64,000 bases of DNA from assembly GCA_017631875.1 (NCBI GenBank), contig JAGBSL010000015.1:1-64000 (forward strand), in the 5' to 3' direction. The position numbers were made by a program, and so were the translations under genes. Each line of letters opens with the position of its first letter. Positions within the stretch are counted from its first letter, which is position 1. Positions 10,401 through 17,688 of the stretch are shown here, one piece after another. The notes beneath the pieces were generated by a model. That model made no database searches and was not told where the DNA came from. It saw nothing but the letters and a program-made list of their open reading frames with translations. Origin of the DNA: Bacteroidales bacterium (GTDB taxonomy: Bacteria; Bacteroidota; Bacteroidia; Bacteroidales; UBA932).

Positions 10401-10521
10401 CCCCGATGATAGGATAACCGTCCGCCGCATCAATGACTTTACCCTTGAGGGTAACTTCAGCCGTCTGGGCCGAGACCATCAAGGGTAAAAGTACAAATAT
10501 TAAACTAAGAAGTCTCTTCAT
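7486..10521 (-). CDS. SusC/RagA-family TonB-dependent outer-membrane transporter
   Basis: 1011 residues with a cleavable signal (LPLMVSAQ). An N-terminal carboxypeptidase-regulatory-like beta domain spans about 24-95 (VTLKGKVIDAADGYPIIGAS). A TonB-box-like DVVVTGVY lies near residue 108. The plug domain includes IASVTLLKDAASTAIYGSKA, the standard SusC signature. The remainder is a long transmembrane beta-barrel ending in a terminal aromatic (TMSLGVTF). Substrates captured with SusD are imported into the periplasm using energy from TonB-ExbB-ExbD. It is the fifth gene of the long operon, 10 bases after a BACON lipoprotein gene. No regulatory STN domain and no adjacent ECF sigma/anti-sigma pair are visible. 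Confidence 0.97.
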   Translation of the reverse strand: MKRLLSLIFVLLPLMVSAQTAEVTLKGKVIDAADGYPIIGASVVVDGTSVGAITDVDGNFELKIPKKKCDIVISCIGYEDEVMVYTLNNASSFGRIVMSANAEQLADVVVTGVYERKKESFTGSSATFKTDELKAVGSSNVLQSLKTLDPSFKMMESTQFGSNPNMMPDIEIRGKSSVVGLKEEYGTDPNQPLFILDGFETTLETIMNLNMNRIASVTLLKDAASTAIYGSKASNGVVVVETKAPARGRLQLSYKGDFGLSLADLSDYNLMNAREKLEFETLAGVYKDNSGNPLAQIRLDALRNERLKEIERGVDTYWLSEPIRPGFTHKHNIYAEGGEDKIRYGIGLSLGNVAGVMKDSDRRTLEGNVDLIYRTGKFQFSNKLSINWLNVSNPTVSFAEYAYANPYYRKYNALGGVDRYLYYPEEGVDDYPVANPLWNQHLNSWDRATGFGFTNNFIFEWFVTEGLRFRAKFGLTKQDDDEQSRFSPLDTQFDGVGETEKGLFSHTQISEMVYEGDAAITFGKLFAKKHMVNAVGGFNFSSNGRKIYGYSANGFTDDQFDAPSFANGYPVGDSPDYSESLKRAASFYVNGGYVYDDRYLLDFNYRLDGASMFGTGNRFRNTWSVGTGWNIHKEPFMKGTDFFSLLKIRGSVGNPGNQNFSAYQAFSTYKFNGWMTNVFGTGVILNALGNTELAWQETTNYDIGTDMTFWGDRVNVSFDYYWKHTDPLLAIITTPGSMGVTSVAMNAGSQKTQGWEAILRISPIYRPSEGINWNISINATSSRSVYANIGDSFSALNESGKASLAGTTRYYDGGSPTAIWAVRSAGIDPATGRELFIKKDGTYSFTYDVNDEVVVGDSQPKVEGLVGTMLYYKGLSVGCYFRYRWGGQVFNSSLFQKVENIGTQDVYNNQDKRALYDRWSETNREAYFKGISLVQKTEKSSRFVMDDNSFVGESFNIGYEFPDRIARRMRLGALNVQMTMTDVFRATSVRVERGIDYPFARTVTMSLGVTF

Positions 10522-10531
10522 TCATCCTTAA

Positions 10532-12871
10532 CTAAAATCGCCTGAGTCTGTTCTCTCTCTTTATCTTGGACAGATTCTCACTTGAAAATCTCATATCGGA
10601 CTCATTCCTGTCCTTGACTACCTTGACCTCCTGCTGCTCAGGAAGCGCATAAGGGATCGGCACTTCCGGCTTAGGCAATGCCGACTTGGTGAACAGATCA
10701 TTGATGTCAGCCGCATCATACTTCCTGAAGGTGTACTTCTGGCGGTATACCCTACTGTATCTTCCCTCATTATCAATTGCCATTGCAGCAATGACTACAG
10801 CCTTGTTCCATGGTGCCCTGAAGTTGACAGACTCCGCATAGTATACACCATAGTATACGAGGGTCTCATAGAGCATTGCATCCGGATACTTCGCCGGATC
10901 CTCAAGACCGGTCACATACTCGAAGATCGTGTAGTAGTATGACTTATAGTCTCCGTCGATCGATATGCTCACCGGCACCATCGCATATCCGCGATACTGC
11001 GCTCCCGCATCCGGGTTGATATCGTAAAGGTCATCACCGTCATAGAACTTATCAAACGATGCTGTAATCGTTGTCGGAGAGTAGTTCTCCTCGCCGGTAG
11101 TGAACACTTCACTGAACTGCACATCAGCAAGGAACTCGCCTGTGTTATAATCCATTACGACTGCAGCCACCTTGTATCCAGTCTCCGGAGCAAGGAAAGA
11201 GATGCTTCCTGTAGACTTGCCCTGAGAAAGCTCATAATATGCAAACTCTCCCATCTCGCCATAGTATGAATGGTTGATAAGGTCTCTGATATCCTGCTTC
11301 ACCTCATCGGCTGTAGTTTCCGGTGAATATACATACCAGTAATAGAAGTGAGCCGCATCCGACGGAGTCACAGTGATGTCAAGCGAATTTGAACCGGCCT
11401 CGTTAAGAACAAAGTCGAACACGCAATCCTCTGCAGGGCCTGCAGGAGCTGTCTTGATCTTGAAGATCTGCATTGGAGTCGTCTGCTTACCGGCCTTATA
11501 TCCGAAGATTACCATTGTGTACTCCGTATCCGGATCAAGACCTGACATACGGCCAGAAAGACTGCCTTCATAAACGAAGTTCAAAATGCCCCATGTACCA
11601 TAATCCTCCATAAGGTGTGCATAGATCTGCTCCTCATTCATGCCATCCATGAATCTTGAAGGCTCGGCAATCATTACATATGGATCATTATTGGTTGTCT
11701 TCACATCCACGAAGAAAGAAGACTGGTCGACATCATCGCCGACAGTGACTGTGATGACGTTGTCCGAAGGAGGAACATCACCTGTAGTGTGCCACTTGTA
11801 GGCAGCCTCGCCTGTGAACTTGCAGTCCTCGTCCCACTTACATGCAAAGACGATATACTCTGTAAGAGCCATGCACTCGAACTGGCTGTTCACCTGATTG
11901 ATGTCGCTGTACCACTCATAGTACTCGGCACGCGAAGTAAGTTCCTCGTAGTCCATGAGATCCTGGATATCCCAGTCCACGAATGCCTGGAACACCTTCA
12001 CAGGATCATCTCCATGAACCGAAGCATACTCGTCGTATGTGGCCCTGTCCATGAGGTTCCAATAATAGTACACGCCATCATGTGACGGAGTCACGGTGAT
12101 GTCCATGATATTGTTTTCCTCAGTCACCTCAACATCAAGAGTGATCGGTCCCTCGTAAGGAGGCTGTGTAACGGCCTCTGCAGAATAGATATCTGTGGTG
12201 CGCTCGCCCTCAGCTGACATACCATATACATATACGACATACTCCGAACTTGGATCCAATCCCTTGTACTGAAGGTTCTCGAACGATCCCTTGTTGAGGA
12301 TGGTCTTGATGTATTCTGTTACAGGGATTCCCTGATCCTGAGCCTGAAGCGAGTAATATGAGAAGTCCTCCTGGAAGATCTGCTCGTCAGACTCCATGTC
12401 AAGGAACCACTCCTTAGCCACAACCTGTCCGACCCATGTAAGGTCAGGCGAATCGGTCTTTACCGAGAAGAGCACCGATGTAGATTCCGTTCCGGTAATG
12501 GTAAGAACGATAGGGTCATTCCAGATCGACTGGGTCACCTTGATGATGACATCCTGCAGACCCGAGCATGAAACCACAACATCAGCAGTCCTCTCCGCAC
12601 CTGACTCATTCTTCGATGCGGTGAACTCAAGGATCCTTGACTTGAGGGTGCTGACTTCAAGCCAATCAGCATCATGTGCTACAGAAATCTCTTTTCCTGC
12701 GGATACATTCACAAGCTCGTAAACGACCTTCTTGAGGGTTCCGTCAGCGGAAAGGTTCACCTGCGTTTCCGAAAGTCTGATCTCAGGATCACCGAGCGGC
12801 TCCTGCTTTACACAGGCTACAGCCGCTGCAGCAAGAACGATTGCTGCTATATAACGCAAAACTGTCTTCAT
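10532..12871 (-). CDS. Large BACON plus FN3-like repeat lipoprotein (copy next to susC)
   Basis: About 779 residues from the chosen start. An in-frame ATG lies 15 bases further upstream, but the ATG at 12871 follows the previous stop as TAA-T-ATG and directly precedes the lipoprotein signal (C20, VACVKQ). A BACON domain (about 35-120: ISVAHDADWLEVS, VVVSCSGLQDVIIKVTQS) precedes FN3-like units with the recurring signature LDP-(D/S)-(T/S)-EYxxxxxGxxA at about 200, 440 and 580. The C-terminal tail is basic. It is paralogous to the protein at 14002-16434, sharing VTPSHDGVYYYWN-like and PDTEYTMVIFGYKAG-like segments. A surface binding or scaffold role is inferred from the domains; no enzyme motif is seen. 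Confidence 0.8.
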   Translation of the reverse strand: MKTVLRYIAAIVLAAAAVACVKQEPLGDPEIRLSETQVNLSADGTLKKVVYELVNVSAGKEISVAHDADWLEVSTLKSRILEFTASKNESGAERTADVVVSCSGLQDVIIKVTQSIWNDPIVLTITGTESTSVLFSVKTDSPDLTWVGQVVAKEWFLDMESDEQIFQEDFSYYSLQAQDQGIPVTEYIKTILNKGSFENLQYKGLDPSSEYVVYVYGMSAEGERTTDIYSAEAVTQPPYEGPITLDVEVTEENNIMDITVTPSHDGVYYYWNLMDRATYDEYASVHGDDPVKVFQAFVDWDIQDLMDYEELTSRAEYYEWYSDINQVNSQFECMALTEYIVFACKWDEDCKFTGEAAYKWHTTGDVPPSDNVITVTVGDDVDQSSFFVDVKTTNNDPYVMIAEPSRFMDGMNEEQIYAHLMEDYGTWGILNFVYEGSLSGRMSGLDPDTEYTMVIFGYKAGKQTTPMQIFKIKTAPAGPAEDCVFDFVLNEAGSNSLDITVTPSDAAHFYYWYVYSPETTADEVKQDIRDLINHSYYGEMGEFAYYELSQGKSTGSISFLAPETGYKVAAVVMDYNTGEFLADVQFSEVFTTGEENYSPTTITASFDKFYDGDDLYDINPDAGAQYRGYAMVPVSISIDGDYKSYYYTIFEYVTGLEDPAKYPDAMLYETLVYYGVYYAESVNFRAPWNKAVVIAAMAIDNEGRYSRVYRQKYTFRKYDAADINDLFTKSALPKPEVPIPYALPEQQEVKVVKDRNESDMRFSSENLSKIKRENRLRRF

Positions 12872-12872
12872 A

Positions 12873-13985
12873 TTACTTGTAATCATATGTCACTGTCTCT
12901 CCAATCTGGCAAAGAGCACAGTTTACAACATCATAGTTTCCATTCGCATCAGCAGCAGTGACGAGGATCAGAACCTCGCAGTTGTCTGCCACCCATGTCT
13001 GATCGACTGGAAGGACGAACACCTTTGAAGCCTTCTCTCCTGCTGCGATCTCACCGAGCTTGTCGCCGACAAAAGAAAGCTGAGACAGCTTGCCCGCTGC
13101 ATATCTGAGAGCATTGTCATGTGTATTGTGCCATGATTCCGACATACCCGACTGGAGGGAGTAGATGCCGTCCTCGAGCAGCCATGCAGCTACACGGTAG
13201 TTATCAGTCTTGGCAGCCTTGACCTCTACATTCACAAGAACGTCATTTCCTGAAAGTTCTGCCGCCGCCGCGATGCCGACGCTTGCCTTATCCTGCTTCA
13301 ATGCATCGATCTGAGCCTTGATCTCCTGAAGATCTGTACCCACAGAAGTTGGAGTCAGGTTGAATGTGAGCATAGGATACAGACCTGTGACATTATATGC
13401 CATTGAAAGGTCACGCGCTGCCTCAGAGTAAGCCGCATCAGCCTCACCTCCATTGTACGAGTGCGAAGCAACATGATGATAAAGACCATTATATGAGGCA
13501 TCCTCCGAAAGCTTCTTCAGACTCTCCATCATACGAGGACAGTTTACGCATGTTGCACCGGTGTGCTGCACAAGGAGCATTCTATGCTTGAATGAGACAT
13601 TATCCTCCTGCGGATCTGCAGGAAGCTCAGGTACGTCGTTGATCGCCGTGATGACAACATCATCTGAGACCTTAAGTCCGTAGACTGCATAGAAGACATA
13701 CTCGCCTTCCTTCTGCGTGGTAAACACATTCGTTGCCAAAGGAGACTTCTCAAAATTCTGATAGATCTCCGCATGCTCGGTCACATCGTGTGTCGCGCCC
13801 TGGGCATCTGTAACAGTGACAGTGAATGTGACGGCATCAACTCCGTCACTTCTGAGCTGATCGGCATCAGAGGTGAGCGAAATCTCACCTTCGATGACAG
13901 GTACGACTTCCTCAACAGGCTTGCCGCAGGCACTCATAAGGCCCGCAGCAACCGCTAAGGAAGCTAGAATTCTAAATATTTTCAT
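12873..13985 (-). CDS. Omp28-related lipoprotein with thioredoxin-like CVNC site
   Basis: 370 residues with a lipoprotein signal ending at C20 (LMSACG). An Ig-like beta domain (about 32-112) is followed by a thioredoxin-like domain starting at HRMLLVQHTGATCVNCP, with C146 and C149. GLYPMLTFNL supplies the cis-Pro-like loop. This is the Omp28 family order (beta domain, thioredoxin-like domain, C-terminal beta domain). Omp28 was named from a Porphyromonas surface protein; its biochemical role is not settled. It sits between two BACON lipoprotein genes in the operon and ends one base before the next start. It closely resembles the protein at 16452-17570 (shared HRMLLVQHTG and VASHSYN). Confidence 0.88.
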   Translation of the reverse strand: MKIFRILASLAVAAGLMSACGKPVEEVVPVIEGEISLTSDADQLRSDGVDAVTFTVTVTDAQGATHDVTEHAEIYQNFEKSPLATNVFTTQKEGEYVFYAVYGLKVSDDVVITAINDVPELPADPQEDNVSFKHRMLLVQHTGATCVNCPRMMESLKKLSEDASYNGLYHHVASHSYNGGEADAAYSEAARDLSMAYNVTGLYPMLTFNLTPTSVGTDLQEIKAQIDALKQDKASVGIAAAAELSGNDVLVNVEVKAAKTDNYRVAAWLLEDGIYSLQSGMSESWHNTHDNALRYAAGKLSQLSFVGDKLGEIAAGEKASKVFVLPVDQTWVADNCEVLILVTAADANGNYDVVNCALCQIGETVTYDYK

Positions 13986-14001
13986 GTAATGTTAATTTAA
14001 A

Positions 14002-16434
14002 TTATCTGGCAATCATCTTTGATTTTCTTGTCTTCAGTTCAAGAACCTCCTTCATTAGTCTCTCGCGACGGATATCCTGAACCTTTCTCATGGCCTCGTC
14101 ATGCTTTGCCTGCATCTGAGCGGCAGTCGGGCCATTCTGCGAGATCCTCTTGTCGCCGACATTCATTGAAGCAAGCGGCGTTACCTGAGCGGATCTTGTC
14201 TGAGGCGCCTTCTTGAGAGAAGCGATGAAATCCTTGGCAGGTGACACGCCATCCTGAGTGAAGAAGAGCGGTGCGCGGTAGATCTTGGTTACATTACCGT
14301 CATAGTCGTATGCCATCGCCGTGAGCGTCATCTTAGTATCATACTTGACAACAAAGTTGGTCGAAGCTCTGGTAAATCCGCCACCCTCAAGACCAGCATA
14401 GAAAAGTTCATCAGGGTACTTCTCCTCGTCCATCAGGTCATTTGCATATATTGCATAATAGTATGCGCTGCACTTTCCTTCCACGCTGAGCTTGATCGGC
14501 ATCAGGGCATCGCCATCACCGAGCAGCTGCTCGAACTGCTTCTGGCCGGCATTGATCAGCTGACCAAGGTCATAATAAGGACCATACTCAAAGTTGAATG
14601 TAATGTCCGCATATTTCTTCTCAAGAGTTGTGAACGGCTCGCTGAACGCAACCTCCGAGAGGAACTCACCGGTGTCATAATCCATGATTACCGCACCCAC
14701 CTTGTATTCAGTTGCAGGATAGAGATCCCATGCGTTGGCGCTGTCATCTCCGAGAGAAAGCTCCCAAGAAGAGAATGTAGCCACATCGCCCTCATAACTA
14801 TACTGGATTGTCTGGCTGATGAAGTACTTAGCGTCATCGGCAGTATAGTATGAAGGATATACCAGCCAGTGGTAGAACTGTCCCTTGTCAGAAGGCGACA
14901 CCTCCACAAATGCGAAATCGACATCAGGAGTAACCTTGAACTCGAATGTACAGTCCTTTGGATCACCGGCAGACAGTGTCGTAAAGTCAGCCTTATCCAT
15001 TTCGGCTGTCGTCATTGTACCGGCCTTATATCCGAAGGCAACGATCGTATACTCTGTGTCCGGACGCATGCGGGAGAATGTCTTGGTGTTGGCGCCGGTG
15101 AATGTGTATTCGCCGATCAGATAGTCATACTTCTCGGTAAGATATACAAAAATCTCCTCATCTGTCATTCCTGCGATCTCGCTTCTCTTTACCGGCATGA
15201 CAACGTATGGATCTTCTGTAGTGGCGGTTGTAATGGCATCAGCTGAAGACTGAGTCACATTGGCCACCTCGAGAGTGATCTGGTTTGCAGAAGCATCGAT
15301 TCCCTGACTTGTATGCTCATAAGTGGAAACCGGACCTGTAAGTCTGCACTGCTCGTCCCACTTGCATGCATAGATCACATACTTGGTTGCAGCCTTCATC
15401 TCCATATATCCCCAATCCATCACATTGGCCTCGTTGTAGATCGCGAAGTAATCATCCGGTCCGCTGATCATACCAAGCTCCATCAGTTCACCTACTTCAG
15501 CGTCGATTTCCTCATTCTGGATGGCATCGCGAAGGCTGCCGCCATTCTTTGCCTTCCACATATCAAGAGTAGCTGCCGGTGCTATACCGTAGAAATACGG
15601 AACACCTGTATGGGATGGAGTGATAGTATATTCAAGAATGTAGTCATTCTCCTCAGCTGTGAAAGAGAATGTAATGTCTCCCTCATACGGAGCCTCTGTA
15701 GAGAATGGAGCCGACACGATGTCAGTGGTACGCCTTCCGTCGAATGTAATTCCATAAGCATAAAGCACATAGTCGTTTGACGGCTGAAGACCATCGAGAG
15801 TGACGTTCTCCATTGAGCCTACCGCGCACATCATTTCAATAAACTCCGCAAGAGACAAATCATTGATGTCGGCAAGGTATGCGAAATACTCGAGATCGTT
15901 CTGGAAAAGTTCGTCCGCTGTATCGAAATACTCGAAGCTCTCCTTGTAGGTCACCATAGGGATCCATGTCAGTTCCGGATCTGATGTGGTGATGGAGAAG
16001 GTAACGCCAGTTGCTGAAACTCCCGAGATCTCAACCTTGAGAGGATTCACGAAGAACTCCTGAGACACCTCGACAGTAACGTCCTCTGCTCCCTCATAAC
16101 TGAGGACCACCTGAGCCTCGCGTACTGCTCCGGTCTCATTGATATCTGCTGAGAACGAAAGCACGCGTGCCTTCGCCGTGTTGACTGTAAGCCAGTCAGC
16201 ATCGCTGGCAACGGAGATCTTCTTTCCCTCTACAGGGTTTTCGATCATGTATGCAAGGTCGACAGCAGCTCCATCTGAAGCCAGAGCCACTTCTGTCTTT
16301 GCCAGCTGGATTACCGGCGTCTTGGCCTGATCAGGCTTATCGTCAGGCTGCTGGTCCGGTTCGATTTTCGGACCGCATGAGGCAAAGGCCCAAAGGGCTG
16401 CCATCATCGCAATTGCAAGATTCTTTATTTTCAT
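14002..16434 (-). CDS. Large BACON plus FN3-like repeat lipoprotein (second copy)
   Basis: 810 residues. A lipoprotein signal ends at C20 (AFASCGPK) and is followed by an acidic, Pro-rich linker. A BACON domain lies at about 40-130 (ISVASDADWLTVNTAKARVL). FN3-like units follow with signatures LQPSNDYVLYAYG, MRPDTEYTIVAFGYKAG and YPATEYKVGAVIMDYDTGEF. The last ~70 residues are basic and helical (RKVQDIRRERLMKEVLELK), an unusual tail shared in style with the copy at 10532-12871. Placed 17 bases after one omp28 gene and 16 bases before the next. It appears to have arisen by duplication of an omp28-BACON pair. Function unknown; surface binding is inferred. Confidence 0.8.
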   Translation of the reverse strand: MKIKNLAIAMMAALWAFASCGPKIEPDQQPDDKPDQAKTPVIQLAKTEVALASDGAAVDLAYMIENPVEGKKISVASDADWLTVNTAKARVLSFSADINETGAVREAQVVLSYEGAEDVTVEVSQEFFVNPLKVEISGVSATGVTFSITTSDPELTWIPMVTYKESFEYFDTADELFQNDLEYFAYLADINDLSLAEFIEMMCAVGSMENVTLDGLQPSNDYVLYAYGITFDGRRTTDIVSAPFSTEAPYEGDITFSFTAEENDYILEYTITPSHTGVPYFYGIAPAATLDMWKAKNGGSLRDAIQNEEIDAEVGELMELGMISGPDDYFAIYNEANVMDWGYMEMKAATKYVIYACKWDEQCRLTGPVSTYEHTSQGIDASANQITLEVANVTQSSADAITTATTEDPYVVMPVKRSEIAGMTDEEIFVYLTEKYDYLIGEYTFTGANTKTFSRMRPDTEYTIVAFGYKAGTMTTAEMDKADFTTLSAGDPKDCTFEFKVTPDVDFAFVEVSPSDKGQFYHWLVYPSYYTADDAKYFISQTIQYSYEGDVATFSSWELSLGDDSANAWDLYPATEYKVGAVIMDYDTGEFLSEVAFSEPFTTLEKKYADITFNFEYGPYYDLGQLINAGQKQFEQLLGDGDALMPIKLSVEGKCSAYYYAIYANDLMDEEKYPDELFYAGLEGGGFTRASTNFVVKYDTKMTLTAMAYDYDGNVTKIYRAPLFFTQDGVSPAKDFIASLKKAPQTRSAQVTPLASMNVGDKRISQNGPTAAQMQAKHDEAMRKVQDIRRERLMKEVLELKTRKSKMIAR

Positions 16435-16451
16435 GGTATAAGTATTTTCGA

Positions 16452-17570
16452 TTAGAGATAGTTGTAGGAAATCGAGCCGTCCACCGGACAGTATGTGCAG
16501 TTGACAAGCTGGTAATCACCGTTTCCGGAAACGGCAAGAATCAGAAGCTTGCAGTTCTCAACGATCCAGTTCTCGTCAATATCGATAGCCGCGACGATAT
16601 CCTCTGTCTGGCCGGCCTGAACCGTTCCGAGGTGCTTTCCATAGATCTGCTCGTTCTTCTGCGAACCATACATCAGACGAAGGCAGTTGCTGTGCATGTT
16701 GTGCCACGAAGCAGAAGCTCCTGACTGTGGCGAATGAATATTATCCTCAAGCACCCAGACGGCAAGACGATACTTGGAGTCTACAGCAGCCTTAAGACTT
16801 ACATTGACGAGGATCTGATTACCGACAACCGCTGAAACCGCTGAGATACCGGCGTCAGCAGACTCCTTGCTGCAAGAGGTGATGGCATTTTTTATCTCAT
16901 CCTCGAAACAGATCTGGTTATCGGTAAGATCCGTTGTCACCATCGGATACAGACTTACGCCCATATTCTTGGAAAGAGACTGCGCTGCGGGAGAATATGC
17001 GGCGTCAGATGAATTATACGAATGAGACGCCACATGAAGATACTTGGAATTGTACTCCGCATCATCACCGATACGCTTGAGGATATCCATTACCTTAGGA
17101 CAATTCGGGCACTCGTTTCCTGTGTGCTGGACCAGAAGCATACGATGTGCGAAAGATGTCTTCGAGGCATCCGAATCGGCAGGAAGCGCCGGAACACCCT
17201 TGACCGCCTTCACGGTAACGGTATTGGAGATATCGAATCCACGGACAGCATAAAAGGCATAGTCGCCTTCTACGGTCGTCTTGAAGTTCGGATCCGTGAT
17301 CGGATCGTCTTCTCCTTCGACGAAGATTTCCACGTCGGCAGTCACATCGTGCTCTTCTCCATGATTATCCACAAGGATTACAGAAAGAGCAGACGTGTAC
17401 TGACCATCGGCCTTGATTACATCCTTCTCCGCATAAAGAGTGATGTTTCCGACCAGTTCATCTGTAGTTCCGGTGTCTGTATTATCATCCACATTACCTG
17501 GGTCAACTGTACCCTGACAAGCAGAAAGGCAGAAAGATGCTACCACAAGCAGGCTAAAAATCTTTTTCAT
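16452..17570 (-). CDS. Omp28-related lipoprotein with thioredoxin-like CPNC site; first gene of the operon
   Basis: 372 residues from the ATG at 17570. The open frame extends 27 codons upstream, but that part crosses the promoter element at 17595-17602 and lacks a signal peptide, whereas MKKIFSLLVVASFCLSAC is a good lipoprotein signal (C18). An acidic D/T linker precedes an Ig-like domain, then HRMLLVQHTGNECPNCP with C154 and C157 of a thioredoxin-like fold. YPMVTTDL is the likely cis-Pro loop. It heads the eleven-gene SusCD operon, directly after the terminator of the preceding operon. The dipeptide PN between the cysteines is atypical for classical thioredoxins, so redox direction cannot be predicted. 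Confidence 0.87.
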   Translation of the reverse strand: MKKIFSLLVVASFCLSACQGTVDPGNVDDNTDTGTTDELVGNITLYAEKDVIKADGQYTSALSVILVDNHGEEHDVTADVEIFVEGEDDPITDPNFKTTVEGDYAFYAVRGFDISNTVTVKAVKGVPALPADSDASKTSFAHRMLLVQHTGNECPNCPKVMDILKRIGDDAEYNSKYLHVASHSYNSSDAAYSPAAQSLSKNMGVSLYPMVTTDLTDNQICFEDEIKNAITSCSKESADAGISAVSAVVGNQILVNVSLKAAVDSKYRLAVWVLEDNIHSPQSGASASWHNMHSNCLRLMYGSQKNEQIYGKHLGTVQAGQTEDIVAAIDIDENWIVENCKLLILAVSGNGDYQLVNCTYCPVDGSISYNYL

Positions 17571-17594
17571 AAATTGCATGTATAAATTAATCCA

Positions 17595-17602
17595 CAAATA
17601 TA
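17595..17602 (-). promoter_or_regulatory. -7 promoter element TATATTTG for the SusCD operon
   Basis: On the minus strand TATATTTG fits the Bacteroidota -7 consensus TAnnTTTG exactly and lies 24 bases upstream of the start at 17570. It lies between that start and the intrinsic terminator at 17642-17663. No TTTG was found at the best -33 spacing; the nearest TTTG is 29 bases upstream. Activation by a regulator encoded elsewhere is possible. Confidence 0.65.
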
Positions 17603-17641
17603 GTAAAAAAGACGTCACCTTCTGCTGAGTGCAAACAAAAA

Positions 17642-17663
17642 GGTCCGGCATTTCTGCCGGACC
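17642..17663 (-). terminator. Intrinsic terminator of the redox/lipoprotein operon
   Basis: A perfect 9-bp stem (GGTCCGGCA / TGCCGGACC) has a 4-base loop and, on the minus strand, is followed by TTTTTGTTTG. It lies 26 bases past the stop of the gene at 17689-20874 and before the promoter at 17595, so it separates the two minus-strand operons. Confidence 0.9.
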
Positions 17664-17688
17664 CGAAAATCATATCAAGATCAATGGA

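Noticed and set aside
17571..17651. Upstream extension of the omp28 frame at 16452-17570 by 27 codons
   Set aside because: It runs through the promoter element and into the terminator of the preceding operon, and would bury the lipoprotein signal.
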